Positions 1 to 8,859 of a DNA stretch of 64,000 bases are shown here, one piece after another. A program made the translations under genes and the position numbers. The stretch is taken from the NCBI RefSeq assembly GCF_900110735.1, contig NZ_FOET01000002.1, positions 535,810 to 599,809 of the forward strand. The letters are read 5' to 3'. The notes beneath the pieces were generated by a model. It had not been told where the DNA came from, searched no databases, and saw nothing but the letters and a program-made list of their open reading frames with translations. Position 1 is the first letter of the stretch. Each line of letters begins with the position of its first letter. The stretch is from Streptomyces radiopugnans (lineage in GTDB: Bacteria > Actinomycetota > Actinomycetes > Streptomycetales > Streptomycetaceae).

Positions 1-3
1 GGA

Positions 4-19
4 CAACTTGCGAAAACTG
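4..19. promoter_or_regulatory. Degenerate second copy of the palindrome
   Basis: Aligned to the palindrome at 81-96 this stretch keeps 11 of 16 bases, including TTGCG and AAACT around one changed centre base. The 77-bp spacing would allow looping between two LacI dimers. It could also be chance similarity; the window edge hides what lies upstream. Confidence 0.35.
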
Positions 20-80
20 TTGGTTGCTTATCGCTCGTTTCTGACTGTACACCTTAGCTCCCGCTTCGCGGACGGCCCAT

Positions 81-96
81 TAGTTTGCGCAAACTA
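81..96. promoter_or_regulatory. Perfect 16-bp palindrome, probable LacI-family operator
   Basis: TAGTTTGCGCAAACTA reads identically on both strands and has the central CG typical of LacI-family sites. It sits about 45 bp before the start of the sugar-binding protein gene. Inference: it is the operator for the LacI regulator encoded at the far end of this cluster. A TTGCG/AAACT relative lies at 4-19. Confidence 0.7.
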
Positions 97-141
97 AAGG
101 CAGTTGGATCACTGACGACAGATCAGGGAGTTTCCACGGTG

Positions 142-1431
142 ATGAGGAAAACCCGCAGCGTGAAGGCTGCCGCGATCGGCTTGGGCATCGCACTCGCCGC
201 CGCAGGCTGCGCCGGCGGCGGCGACGGCAGCGGCATCTCGTCCGACGGCAAGGTCACGCTCACCCTCTGGACGAACGCGATGGAAGGGCGTGGTGCGGAG
301 TACTGGAGGGACGCCGCGAAGAAGTACCACGCGCTGCACCCGGACGTCACGATCGAGGTCCAGTCGGTCCAGAACGAGGACCTCGACGGCAAGCTGCAGA
401 ACGCGCTCAACTCGAACTCCGCGCCCGACGTCTTCCTGCAGCGCGGTGGCGGCAAGATGCGGGCCATGGTCGACGCCGGCCAGATCCGGGCGCTGGACCT
501 GACCGACACCGACAGGGCGAACGTGGGCACGGCGGCTCTCGAGGGCGTCTCGATCGACGGCAAGGTCTACGCGATGCCGCTCGACACGCAGCCCGAGGGC
601 GTCTACTACAGCAAGGACCTGTTCGAGAAGGCCGGCATCACCTCGCCGCCGACGACGATGGACGAGCTCGAGGACGCCGTCGCGAAGCTGAAGGCGATCG
701 ATGTCGCGCCGATCGCGGTCGGCGCCAAGGACGCCTGGCCGGCCGCGCACTGGTACTACAACCTCGCCCTGCGCGAGTGCAGCCAGGAGGTCATGCAGGA
801 GGCCGCCAGGTCGCTCACGTTCGACGACGCGTGCTGGACCAGGGCCGGCGAGGACCTGGCGTCGCTCCTGGAGGCCGACCCCTTCCAGAAGGGCTTCCTG
901 ACCGCTTCGTCGCAGCAGGGCGCCGGATCGTCGGCGGGCATGCTCGCCAACCACAAGGCGGCCATGGAGCTCATGGGGAACTGGAACCCCGGTGTGATCG
1001 CCGACCTGACCCCGGACAAGAAGCCGCTCCCCGACCTGGGCTGGTTCCCCTTCCCCGCCGTGCCCGGCGGCAAGGGCGACCCGACCGCCATCATGGGCGG
1101 CGCCGGCGGGTACTCGCTGTCCAGGAACGCCCCCGAGGAAGCCCTCGGCTTCCTCCGGTTCGTCGTGACCAAGGAGCAGCAGGAGGCCTACGCCGAGGCC
1201 TTCGACACGATCCCGGTGAACAAGGAGGCCCAGGGGGTCGTCACCGAGTCCTACAACATCTCGGCACTGGAGGCCTTCAACAAGGCCGCCTACTCGATGC
1301 AGTTCCTCGACACCGTCTACGGCCAGAACGTCGGCAACGCCATGAACATCGCCGTCGTGAACCTGATGGCCGGCAAGGGCTCCGCCGCCGACATCGTCAA
1401 GGACGTCAAAGCTGCCGCCGAGAAGGGCTGA
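142..1431 (+). CDS. ABC sugar transporter substrate-binding lipoprotein
   Basis: Extracellular solute-binding protein of the family 1 type (429 residues), expected to be tethered to the outer face of the membrane and to deliver a sugar to the two permeases that follow. The N-terminus has basic residues, a hydrophobic stretch and a lipobox ending AAAGC at Cys23. The mature part contains the usual pattern: LTLWTN strand near the start, an APDVF motif and an NWNPG region. AGGGAG at 125-130 could serve either this ATG or the GTG one codon earlier (139); I chose ATG. The gene ends 10 bp before the first permease. A palindromic operator lies just upstream, so induction through a LacI repressor is likely. 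The sugar cannot be read from sequence; neighbours (GH43, esterase) suggest a xylan or pectin fragment. Confidence 0.92.
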   Translation: MRKTRSVKAAAIGLGIALAAAGCAGGGDGSGISSDGKVTLTLWTNAMEGRGAEYWRDAAKKYHALHPDVTIEVQSVQNEDLDGKLQNALNSNSAPDVFLQRGGGKMRAMVDAGQIRALDLTDTDRANVGTAALEGVSIDGKVYAMPLDTQPEGVYYSKDLFEKAGITSPPTTMDELEDAVAKLKAIDVAPIAVGAKDAWPAAHWYYNLALRECSQEVMQEAARSLTFDDACWTRAGEDLASLLEADPFQKGFLTASSQQGAGSSAGMLANHKAAMELMGNWNPGVIADLTPDKKPLPDLGWFPFPAVPGGKGDPTAIMGGAGGYSLSRNAPEEALGFLRFVVTKEQQEAYAEAFDTIPVNKEAQGVVTESYNISALEAFNKAAYSMQFLDTVYGQNVGNAMNIAVVNLMAGKGSAADIVKDVKAAAEKG

Positions 1432-1441
1432 GTAAGCAGAC

Positions 1442-2464
1442 ATGAGCAACACCCTGGGTACTGGCACGGCCGACGGCCGTCAGTCGCAGGGCACGCCTCG
1501 AGCCGGGGACGCGGCCGGGTCCGCGTCCCCGGCTCCGCCGCGAGCGGCTGCGCACCGCCGAGGCCGTGCCAGGATGCGAATCGAGATCGCGGTCCTGTCC
1601 GCACCGGCGATCACCGTGTTCCTGATGTTCGTGATCTTCCCGGTCGCGCTCGCCGCGTACTACGGCTTCTACCGGTGGCAGGGCTACGGGGCGCCCACCG
1701 ACTGGGTCGGTCTGAACAACTACAAGCTGATCCTCACCGACCCCGCGTTCCAGGACGTCCTTGGGCACAACGGCCTGATCCTGGTGCTCTCACTGGTCGT
1801 CCAGGGCCCGCTGGCGATCGTCCTCGCGCTCCTGCTCAACCAGCGGATCCGCGGCCGCTCGGTCATCCGCGTCCTGGTCTTCGTGCCCTACATCGTCTCC
1901 GAGGTCATCGTCGGCACCGGCTGGAGCCTGATGCTCCAGAGCAACGGAGCCGTCAACGACCTGCTGCACCGGATCGGCCTGGGCTCCCTGGCCGCCGACT
2001 GGATCGCCGACCCGGACCTGGCCATCTGGACGCTGATGGCCATCATCTCGTGGAAGTACATCGGCTTCGCGGTGATCCTGATGCTCGCCGGCCTGCAGTC
2101 GATCCCCGACGAGATCTTCGAGGCCGCGCAGATCGACGGCGCCTCCTACTGGCAGATCCAGCGCCGCATCACACTGCCGCTGCTGGGGCCGACGATCCGC
2201 ATCTGGGCGTTCCTGTCGATCATCGGCTCGCTGCAGCTGTTCGACCTCGTCTACATCATCTGGGGCCAGTACGTCTCGGGCACCGCGGGCACCTCGACCA
2301 TGGCGATCTACATGCTCGCCCAGGGCCGCAACGCGGGCAACTACGGCTACGGCAGCGCCGTAGCGGTCGTGATGTTCGTGATCTCGCTCATCGTCGCGCT
2401 GGTCTACCAGCGCTTCGTCCTGCGCCGCGACCTCCGGGGCGCCGTCACCGAAGGGACCGTGTGA
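1442..2464 (+). CDS. ABC sugar transporter permease, MalF type
   Basis: First inner-membrane subunit of the sugar importer (340 residues). After a charged N-terminal tail of about 45 residues there are six predicted membrane spans. The EAA loop that contacts the ATPase reads EAAQIDGASYWQIQRRITLP near residue 225, matching the binding-protein-dependent transport family. It starts 10 bp after the binding-protein gene and overlaps the next permease by one base (TGATG), so the three are one transcription unit. No ATPase gene is present here. Confidence 0.92.
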   Translation: MSNTLGTGTADGRQSQGTPRAGDAAGSASPAPPRAAAHRRGRARMRIEIAVLSAPAITVFLMFVIFPVALAAYYGFYRWQGYGAPTDWVGLNNYKLILTDPAFQDVLGHNGLILVLSLVVQGPLAIVLALLLNQRIRGRSVIRVLVFVPYIVSEVIVGTGWSLMLQSNGAVNDLLHRIGLGSLAADWIADPDLAIWTLMAIISWKYIGFAVILMLAGLQSIPDEIFEAAQIDGASYWQIQRRITLPLLGPTIRIWAFLSIIGSLQLFDLVYIIWGQYVSGTAGTSTMAIYMLAQGRNAGNYGYGSAVAVVMFVISLIVALVYQRFVLRRDLRGAVTEGTV

Positions 2465-3366
2465 TGGGCGCGACGACCGCCACCACCCGTACGTCCTCCG
2501 CGGCGAAGCCGAAGGCGCCCACCGGCCGTCGCGATCGCCGCGACGGGCCGCGGAAGTGGGGGCACCCCTTCACCTACTTCGTCGCGCTGCTCTTCGTCGG
2601 CGTCTGCGTCGCGCCGGTGCTCTACATGGTGCTCGGCGGCTTCCGCACCAACTCGCAGATCACCACGGACCCGGCCGCCCTGCCGAACCCCTGGGTGGCC
2701 GGCAACTACATCGACGTCCTGAAGTCGACGGTGTTCTGGGGCGAGTTCGCCAACTCCCTCATCGTCGCGATCGCCAGCACCGCCGGCATCGTCGTCCTCG
2801 GCCTGATGGTGAGCTTCGTGATCGCACGCTACGACTTCAGGCTCAAGGGCGCGATGTACTCCCTGTTCGCCGCGGGCCTGATGTTCCCGATGGTCGTCGC
2901 GATCACTCCGCTGTACCTCGTCATCAAGGACCTCGGCCTCGTCGACAACCTGCTCGGCGTGATCGTCCCGCAGATCGCCTTCGGCCTGCCGGTGACCGTC
3001 ATCATTCTGGTGCCGTTCCTCAGGGCCATTCCGAACGAGATCGAGGAGGCCGCCGCGATCGACGGCATGAGCCGGCTCGGGTTCTTCTTCCGCATGGTGG
3101 TCCCGCTGTCGCTGCCCGGTGTGGTCACCGTCGGCATCCTCGGGTTCGTCGGCAGCTGGAACAACTACATCCTGCCCCTGTACATCCTCAACTCGCAGGC
3201 GAACTTCACCCTGCCGCTCGGCGTCCAGGTGTTCTCCTCGCAGTACTCCACGGACACCGCGAAGGTCCTCGCGTTCACCTCGCTCGCCATGCTGCCCGCA
3301 CTGATCTTCTTCTCGGTCTTCGAGAAGCGGATCGTCGGCGGCCTCACCGGCGCCGTGAAGGGCTGA
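2464..3366 (+). CDS. ABC sugar transporter permease, MalG type
   Basis: Second membrane subunit (300 residues). The start ATG shares its A with the TGA stop of the preceding permease, indicating translational coupling. Six membrane spans follow a basic N-terminal tail. The EAA motif reads EEAAAIDGMSRLGFFFRMVV near residue 195, and the C-terminus FEKRIVGGLTGAVKG is the standard ending of MalG-type subunits. It pairs with the upstream MalF-type protein in the membrane. A 150-bp gap separates it from the hydrolase gene. Confidence 0.93.
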   Translation: MGATTATTRTSSAAKPKAPTGRRDRRDGPRKWGHPFTYFVALLFVGVCVAPVLYMVLGGFRTNSQITTDPAALPNPWVAGNYIDVLKSTVFWGEFANSLIVAIASTAGIVVLGLMVSFVIARYDFRLKGAMYSLFAAGLMFPMVVAITPLYLVIKDLGLVDNLLGVIVPQIAFGLPVTVIILVPFLRAIPNEIEEAAAIDGMSRLGFFFRMVVPLSLPGVVTVGILGFVGSWNNYILPLYILNSQANFTLPLGVQVFSSQYSTDTAKVLAFTSLAMLPALIFFSVFEKRIVGGLTGAVKG

Positions 3367-3516
3367 AAGCGGCACCAAGGACCCGAACCGGACCGGACCG
3401 CCCCCACCACGACGCCGGCGGGGGCGGGTGCCATGCCTCCGGCGGGGCCGGGCCTCCGGCCGGCGGCATCGCTCGGCCCGCGGCACGCCCCCTGCCGCCC
3501 CCTGGAAAGGACCGCC

Positions 3517-5289
3517 ATGACACTCCCCGGGAACGGCGATCCGGCCCGCGAACCGCCTGCCCCGGTCGCCGAGCGCCGCGAGGTGACCTGCGCGTTGCGC
3601 GACGGAACGCGGCTTCGGACCCTCCTGCTGGTTCCGCACGGGACCGGGCCGTGGCCGGCCCTGCTGACGCGCCACCCCTATGACGTGACCCGTGAGGAAC
3701 ACGACGGGATGCTCGACGTCGGGCGCCTCGTCGCCGCCGGCTACCTCGTCGCGCTCCAGGACGTGCGGGGGCGCTTCGGCTCCGAAGGCGTTTTCGACCC
3801 CTGCGCACAGGAGGTGGCCGACGGCGCCGACGCCGTGGCCTGGCTCGCGGCACTTCCCGAATGCACCGGCGCCGTCGGAATGTGGGGCGCGTCCTACGCC
3901 TCGGAGACCCAGTTCAGCGCTCTTCTGGGAGGCGCTCCCGCTCTGCGGGCGATCGCTCCCGCCATGACGCCGGCGATGTCGGCGCTCGACGGTTTCCGGT
4001 TCCGCGGCGGGGTGCCGGAGATCGGGAGCACCCTCGCGTGGACGCACTACGCGATCGCCCCGGACCTGATCGCGCGCATCGGCTCCGCCGGCGAACGGGA
4101 GGCCGAGCGGAAGCGGTGGGAGGCGACCGAGCGTGCGATCGCGACCGGGGACGCGTTCCGGGCCGGTGCTCTGCACTCCGGCCCGGACGCCGAGTCGATC
4201 GTCGTGTGGGGTCTGGACCGGTTGCGGGAGCCACTCGGGTCGGCGCACCACCGCGCCGGGAAGATCGTCGACCGGATCGACGCGATCGACGTCCCGGTCT
4301 TCCTGACCGGCGGGTGGTTCGACGTCTTTCTCGGGTCGACTCTGGAGATATACCGGCGCCTGCTGCACCGCGCGAGGGAAGCCGGCGGGCCGGTGCCCCG
4401 TCTTCTCGTCGGCCCCTGGTCGCACGGCGACATGTCGGGCCGGACGGCCGGGGTGGATTTCGGGCCGGGCGCGTCCGCCGACGACCTCGGCGGCGGTGGG
4501 GACCTCACCGAGCGGCACGTGCGGTGGTTCGACGCCGCCCTTCGCTCGGGCACGGCGGACACGCCGCCGGTGCGCGTGTTCCTGATGGGCTCGAACCGGT
4601 GGGTCGAGCTTGAGGAGTTCCCCCCGCGCGGCACGCGGACGCTCGAGCTGTACCTGGGCTCCGGGGGGTCACTCGCGGCCGAGCCGACCGGGAGCGGTGA
4701 ACGGCGGCTCACCAGCGATCCGGCGTCCCCGGTGCCGACGCGCGGCGGTGCGGTACTCCTCTTCGCACCGTTCGAGGCGGGGCCCGCCGACCAGGCGGCG
4801 ATCGAGTCGCGGCAGGACGTGGTCTCGTGGCGCACCGCGCCGCTCGCCGAGGAACTCACCGTGATGGGCGCGGTTCACGCCGTCGTCCACCTCGCGACCA
4901 CGGGAACGGACGCGGACGTGGTCGTGCGGCTGTGCGACGAACACCCGGACGGCAGCAGCCTCGTCATCGCCGACGGCGTGCAGCGGGGGTCGGCGCGGTT
5001 CGTCGACCCGGTCACGGGCCTGGGCGACAGGCGGCCGGTCGAGCCGGGCCGGGACCAGGAGTTCGTCGTGGACCTCTGGTCGACGGCGCACACGTTCCTG
5101 CCGGGCCACCGGGTGCGGGTCGACATCGCACCGAGTTCGTCACCCCGCTGGGACGTCGGACGCAATGTCTTCGAGCCCGGGCCGGCCGGGCGGACCGCGG
5201 CGCCCACCGCCGCGGAGTACACGATCCGTCACGGCGCCGCCCGTCCGAGCCGCCTCGTCCTGCGGGTTGTGACGGCAGCGCCGCGATGA
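3517..5289 (+). CDS. CocE/NonD-family alpha/beta hydrolase
   Basis: Serine hydrolase of the CocE/X-Pro dipeptidyl-peptidase (S15) type, 590 residues. The visible triad is Ser126 in GMWGASYAS, Asp269 in GGWFDVF and His303 in GPWSHGD; RHPYD at 52-56 carries the oxyanion-hole tyrosine. A C-terminal jelly-roll domain from about residue 350 ends with the family signature of paired beta strands (RVDIAPSSSPRWDV). The ATG at 3517 follows GGAAAGGA at 3504-3511. No signal peptide, so it is cytoplasmic. Known members hydrolyse esters or amides. Its position inside a sugar-uptake cluster suggests removal of an ester decoration from an imported oligosaccharide, but that is inference. It converges on the LacI gene. 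Confidence 0.9.
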   Translation: MTLPGNGDPAREPPAPVAERREVTCALRDGTRLRTLLLVPHGTGPWPALLTRHPYDVTREEHDGMLDVGRLVAAGYLVALQDVRGRFGSEGVFDPCAQEVADGADAVAWLAALPECTGAVGMWGASYASETQFSALLGGAPALRAIAPAMTPAMSALDGFRFRGGVPEIGSTLAWTHYAIAPDLIARIGSAGEREAERKRWEATERAIATGDAFRAGALHSGPDAESIVVWGLDRLREPLGSAHHRAGKIVDRIDAIDVPVFLTGGWFDVFLGSTLEIYRRLLHRAREAGGPVPRLLVGPWSHGDMSGRTAGVDFGPGASADDLGGGGDLTERHVRWFDAALRSGTADTPPVRVFLMGSNRWVELEEFPPRGTRTLELYLGSGGSLAAEPTGSGERRLTSDPASPVPTRGGAVLLFAPFEAGPADQAAIESRQDVVSWRTAPLAEELTVMGAVHAVVHLATTGTDADVVVRLCDEHPDGSSLVIADGVQRGSARFVDPVTGLGDRRPVEPGRDQEFVVDLWSTAHTFLPGHRVRVDIAPSSSPRWDVGRNVFEPGPAGRTAAPTAAEYTIRHGAARPSRLVLRVVTAAPR

Positions 5290-5338
5290 GACCGGCCGGG
5301 ACACACGCCTGCCCGCTCATCGGCGCGTCACCGGCGCG

Positions 5339-6397
5339 TCACCGGCGTGGCGCCGCGGCCGCCGAGGCGGGCCCGGTGGAGGCACGGACGACCAGCTCGG
5401 TGGCCAGCTCCATGCGGGCGGGGGACCGGGTGCCGCCGTCCTCGCTCCGGGAGAGCTCGAGCAGGAGCTTGACCGCCGCGGCGCCCAACTCGGTACTGGG
5501 CTGTCTGACGGTCGTCAGCCCGGGGGTGATGTACTGCGCCTCGGGCAGGTCGTCGAAGCCGATGACACTGACGTCCCCGGGGATCCGCAGGCCCCGGGCG
5601 TCCAGTGCGTCGTAGATGCCGAGTGCCATGGAGTCCGAGCAGGCGAAGATCCCCGTGATCCCCGGGTCGCCGTCGAGCAGGGTGTGGGTGGCGGTCGCCG
5701 CCTTGGCGCGGTTCCATCCGCCGTGGACCACGGACACCGTGGCACTGCCGGCGGTCGCCGTGTCGGCTGCCGCACGGAAACCGTCGACGCGCGCCCGGCT
5801 GAAGAGATGGCGGGCGTGGCCGGCGACGACCCCCATCCGCACGTGGCCGAGAGACAGCAGGTGCTCGGCGGCCATGCGGCCGCCGTCCCAGTTCGCCACG
5901 CCGATGCTCGCCACCCCTGACGGCGGTGTGCTCATCGGGTCGATCAGCACCACGGGGACACCCGCGGCGGAGATCGCGCTGAACTGCCGGGAGTTGGGAT
6001 CGATCAGCGTCCCGATCGTGCCGACGCTGCGCCTCCTCAGGACCCGCGACACCCAGTCGCTGTGCGGCTCGGCGAGCGTCAGCACGACATCGAGCCCCGC
6101 TGCCGCCGCCTCCCGCCCGACCCCGGCTATCAGCAGATTCGCCCACGACCCCTCGAAGTGGGTGACCACGAGGTCGAGCACGCTGGACAGGCCGCTCTCG
6201 TCCCGCGCGCCTTCGCCCTTGGACCCGGCCCGGCGGGTGTAGCCGACGGCTTGCACGGCTTCCATGACCCTCGCGCGCGTCTCGGCCGAGACGTCGGTTC
6301 CGCCCCGCAGCACCTTGGAGACGGTGGGCACGCTCGTACCGGCGGTCTTGGCCACCAGGGACAGTGTGGGGCGCGTTCCGACGGGTCGAGGGGGCAT
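5339..6397 (-). CDS. LacI-family transcriptional repressor (cluster A)
   Basis: Sugar-responsive regulator of 352 residues. The N-terminal helix-turn-helix reads LSLVAKTAGTSVPTVSKVLR at about residues 11-30, followed by the hinge. The periplasmic-binding-protein-like effector domain ends with the family hallmarks GFDDLPEA and the TTVRQP strand. The ATG at 6397 puts the helix-turn-helix at the usual distance from the N-terminus, but no good ribosome binding site precedes it; earlier in-frame starts would add a proline-rich tail. It lies 117 bp downstream of the GH43 gene on the same strand. Its probable target is the palindrome at 81-96, in front of the transporter. Confidence 0.9.
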   Translation of the reverse strand: MPPRPVGTRPTLSLVAKTAGTSVPTVSKVLRGGTDVSAETRARVMEAVQAVGYTRRAGSKGEGARDESGLSSVLDLVVTHFEGSWANLLIAGVGREAAAAGLDVVLTLAEPHSDWVSRVLRRRSVGTIGTLIDPNSRQFSAISAAGVPVVLIDPMSTPPSGVASIGVANWDGGRMAAEHLLSLGHVRMGVVAGHARHLFSRARVDGFRAAADTATAGSATVSVVHGGWNRAKAATATHTLLDGDPGITGIFACSDSMALGIYDALDARGLRIPGDVSVIGFDDLPEAQYITPGLTTVRQPSTELGAAAVKLLLELSRSEDGGTRSPARMELATELVVRASTGPASAAAAPRR

Positions 6398-6514
6398 GGG
6401 GGACAGATTAACCGGCGGGGAAGCCCTCCAGGGCTCCGGGGCGGCACCGGCGGTACCGCAGGCTGGCCGGACCGGCGGCGGGCTCGGGGGCCGCACGCGG
6501 CCGCGCGCCGAGCG

Positions 6515-8068
6515 TCACGCGGAGGGCGCCGGGGGCGGGGTCGAGGCCGGGGCCGGGACGTACTCGAACCAGTCGAAGGCGACCGTGCCCTCGGTGGCAT
6601 ACATGCCGATCACACGGCCGGTGAAGCCGCAGGCGACCTCGGTGGACAGGTAGCGCCCGTCCAGTTCGGCCAGCGGCCGGGCGTCCGGGGCGTCGGGGTC
6701 GCCGAGCCAGAAGGCGACGGTGTCGGGGCCCGTGGTCCCGCCGTCGGTGAGTTCGGGCGACGCGGGCACGAGGCCGGACGTCCGGATCGTCACGGCGAGG
6801 GTCAGCGGCCCGGCCGGGACCGGCCGGGCGGCCACGGTCTGGCGCAGCGGACCGATCCGGGCGACGACGCCGGCCTCCCCGTCCCCGACCTCCACCTCGT
6901 AGTGGTGGGCCTCGTCCAGGCGCACACAGAGGCCGCCGCGTCCCGTGCCCGGGTCGATCGCGACGCTGACGCGGCAGTCGTGGTGCTGCTGCCGGCGGCC
7001 GACGAAGGTGTAGCCGGGGCGGTCGAGGGTGGGGCCGGTGGCGTGGAGGACCAGCCGGCCGGGGCGCTCGGTGAGCGACCAGGACTCGTCCGGGCGGGCG
7101 AACGGCGAGACCCAGTGCGGCGCGAGAGCGGCACTGTCGAAGTCGTCGCGTGCGGGCGGGGCCGGAACGGGATGCCAGGCGCCGCCCGGGGCCGCGTGGC
7201 TCTCGGGAACGGGCGCGACGACGGGCCAGCCGTCCTCGTCCCACTCCACGGGGGTCAGGAACGTCTCGCGGCCGAGCACGTGCACGTCGGGTGTGAAGCC
7301 GCGGGGGCGGACGCCGAGCAGCACCATCCACCAACTGCCGTCGGGGGCCTGCACAAGGTCGGCGTGGCCGGTGTTCTGGATGGAACGGGCGGTACCGCTG
7401 TGGGACAGCAGGGGGTTGGCGGGTGCGCCCTCCCAGGGACCGCGCGGCGAACGGCCGCGGGCGATGGACACGCTGTGGCCGCGTTCCGTGCCGCCTTCCG
7501 CGATCAGCAGGTACCACCAGTCACCGATGCGGTAGAGGTGCGGCGCCTCGGGGTACTTGAGGCCGCTGCCCGACCACGTGGCGAAAGGCCCCTCCAGCAC
7601 CTTCCCCTCGGCCGGGTCGATCCTGGCCATGTTGATGCCGCCTTCGGGCCCGGAGAAGGCGCACCAGCAGGTGCCGTCCTCCTCCCACACCAGGTCGGGG
7701 TCGATCCCGGGCAGGTCGATCCACACCGGGTCGCTCCACGGCCCCTCGGGCCGCTCGGCCGAGACGACGAAGTTGCCGCCGCCGTCGACGTTGGTGTTGA
7801 CGACCCAGTAACGGCCGTCGTGGTGGCGGATCGTGGGGGCGTAGAGGCCGCCGGACGCCTTGGCTCCGGGGATGGGCAGCGGCAGTTGCCCGGGCCGGTC
7901 GAGCACGTTGCCGATGTGCTCCCAGTGCACGAGGTCCCTGCTGTGGAAGAGCGGCAGCCCGGGGAAGTACTCGAAGCTGGAGCACACCAGGTAGTAGTCG
8001 TCACCGACCCGGCACACGCTCGGATCGGGGTGGAACCCACTGATCACAGGGTTGTCGTACGTATGCAC
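6515..8068 (-). CDS. Glycoside hydrolase family 43 (beta-xylosidase/arabinofuranosidase)
   Basis: Intracellular GH43 enzyme (517 residues) that removes xylose or arabinose units from oligosaccharides by inversion. The five-bladed propeller domain carries the expected acids: Asp15 in HPDPS, Asp123 in GIDPDLVWEE and Glu174 in YPEAPHLY. A second beta-sandwich domain begins near residue 310 (RDDFDS) and ends in a WFEY strand, as in the xylan beta-xylosidase branch. The GTG at 8068 is preceded by GGAGGGAG with a 9-base spacer. There is no signal peptide, so it acts on material imported by the ABC system. The LacI gene follows it, probably on the same transcript. Confidence 0.92.
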   Translation of the reverse strand: MHTYDNPVISGFHPDPSVCRVGDDYYLVCSSFEYFPGLPLFHSRDLVHWEHIGNVLDRPGQLPLPIPGAKASGGLYAPTIRHHDGRYWVVNTNVDGGGNFVVSAERPEGPWSDPVWIDLPGIDPDLVWEEDGTCWCAFSGPEGGINMARIDPAEGKVLEGPFATWSGSGLKYPEAPHLYRIGDWWYLLIAEGGTERGHSVSIARGRSPRGPWEGAPANPLLSHSGTARSIQNTGHADLVQAPDGSWWMVLLGVRPRGFTPDVHVLGRETFLTPVEWDEDGWPVVAPVPESHAAPGGAWHPVPAPPARDDFDSAALAPHWVSPFARPDESWSLTERPGRLVLHATGPTLDRPGYTFVGRRQQHHDCRVSVAIDPGTGRGGLCVRLDEAHHYEVEVGDGEAGVVARIGPLRQTVAARPVPAGPLTLAVTIRTSGLVPASPELTDGGTTGPDTVAFWLGDPDAPDARPLAELDGRYLSTEVACGFTGRVIGMYATEGTVAFDWFEYVPAPASTPPPAPSA

Positions 8069-8489
8069 GGAAACCTGCTCCCTCCGAGCCGCCGGGCGCC
8101 GTGCGGCGAGTCTAGACGGCGCCGCGCGAATACCCGGGGGCGTGCCCGCCGACCTGCTTGTCCGCTCCCCACCCGGCGAGAGTGAGGTCGTGCGGCCGGG
8201 CGCGCAGGGACATACCGGGGTCGAGGACCGGTTGTCCCTGGGCCGCGTCCTCGCCCCATGTGCTCGGCCATGTGCTCGGCCGGAGCCGGGTGCTCTCGGC
8301 GTCCTTCGGGGCGCGGCGGCGGCGGAGAGGGTGGCGGGGGCGCGGACCAAGCGACTGCGGAAGGCCAGGGAGGCCGAGCGGGAGGTGCCGCTGCGGAACC
8401 TGGAGCTGTCCGAGGAGGTCGGGGAGACCGCCCACGCGGTGGTGGGGACGGCCGGGCAGAACCCGCGCAAGGGCATCCGCACATACCCG

Positions 8490-8640
8490 CCCGGCTCTCG
8501 AAGCGGCTGCCGGTGAGGGGCGTGGTGTCCGTGTGAGGGCCTGTGCCGAAGTAGCTGCGCAGGTCATCGACGGCTCGAGGGTCACCGTCCAAGGCGTGCA
8601 GCCGTTCGGCCGGTGTCCCTGGAGTGCCGGCAGGCGGCAT
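8490..8640 (-). pseudogene. N-terminal remnant of an unidentified gene (possibly DUF6308-like)
   Basis: An ATG at 8638-8640 follows AGGAG with a 6-base spacer on the minus strand. The first 45 residues (ERLHALDGDPRAVDDLRSYF, then TGSRFES) look like the start of a conserved actinobacterial family that I associate tentatively with DUF6308. After GSRFES the similarity stops and the frame continues as low-complexity Arg/Pro/Gly, so the gene seems truncated. The 790 bases between the GH43 start (8068) and the regulator at 8860 hold nothing else convincing except the inverted repeat at 8701. Confidence 0.35.
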
Positions 8641-8700
8641 CGTGACTCCTGGCGAGGAAGAGGTATCCGGGTGGGTGATTGTCCCAGGCCGCTCAGCGCC

Positions 8701-8765
8701 TGGCCTCGGTCTTTCGTGGTGGTCTGCCGACTCCGTCGGCAGACCACCACGAAAGACCGAGGCCA
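8701..8765. repeat. Perfect inverted repeat, 31-bp arms, 3-nt loop
   Basis: The left arm 8701-8731 begins TGGCCTCGGTCTTTCG and is repeated exactly in inverse at 8735-8765; only TCC separates them. It lies between a minus-strand gene remnant (start 8640) and a plus-strand regulator (start 8860), which is a divergent position where a terminator is not expected, and no U-rich tract follows on either strand. It may be a mobile-element scar, a recombination site or a large operator. Confidence 0.9.
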
Positions 8766-8859
8766 AACAGGCGCCTCATGTCTGTTGAACCCCCGTTTAT
8801 CGCGTATTGACCTCCGCAACCTACGATCTCCCAACCGGCCATGCCGAACGGGAGACGAC

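Noticed and set aside
8052..8516. Plus-strand frame with a charged KRLRKAREAE-like segment
   Set aside because: It overlaps the GH43 start region, has no ribosome binding site and matches no family I know; kept only as a possible remnant not worth annotating.
8701..8765. Interpretation of the 31-bp inverted repeat as a terminator
   Set aside because: No gene ends into it from either side; neighbours diverge from it.
8785..8835. TTGAAC/TTGACC and TACGAT as a promoter for the regulator at 8860
   Set aside because: No combination gives a 16-19 base spacer.
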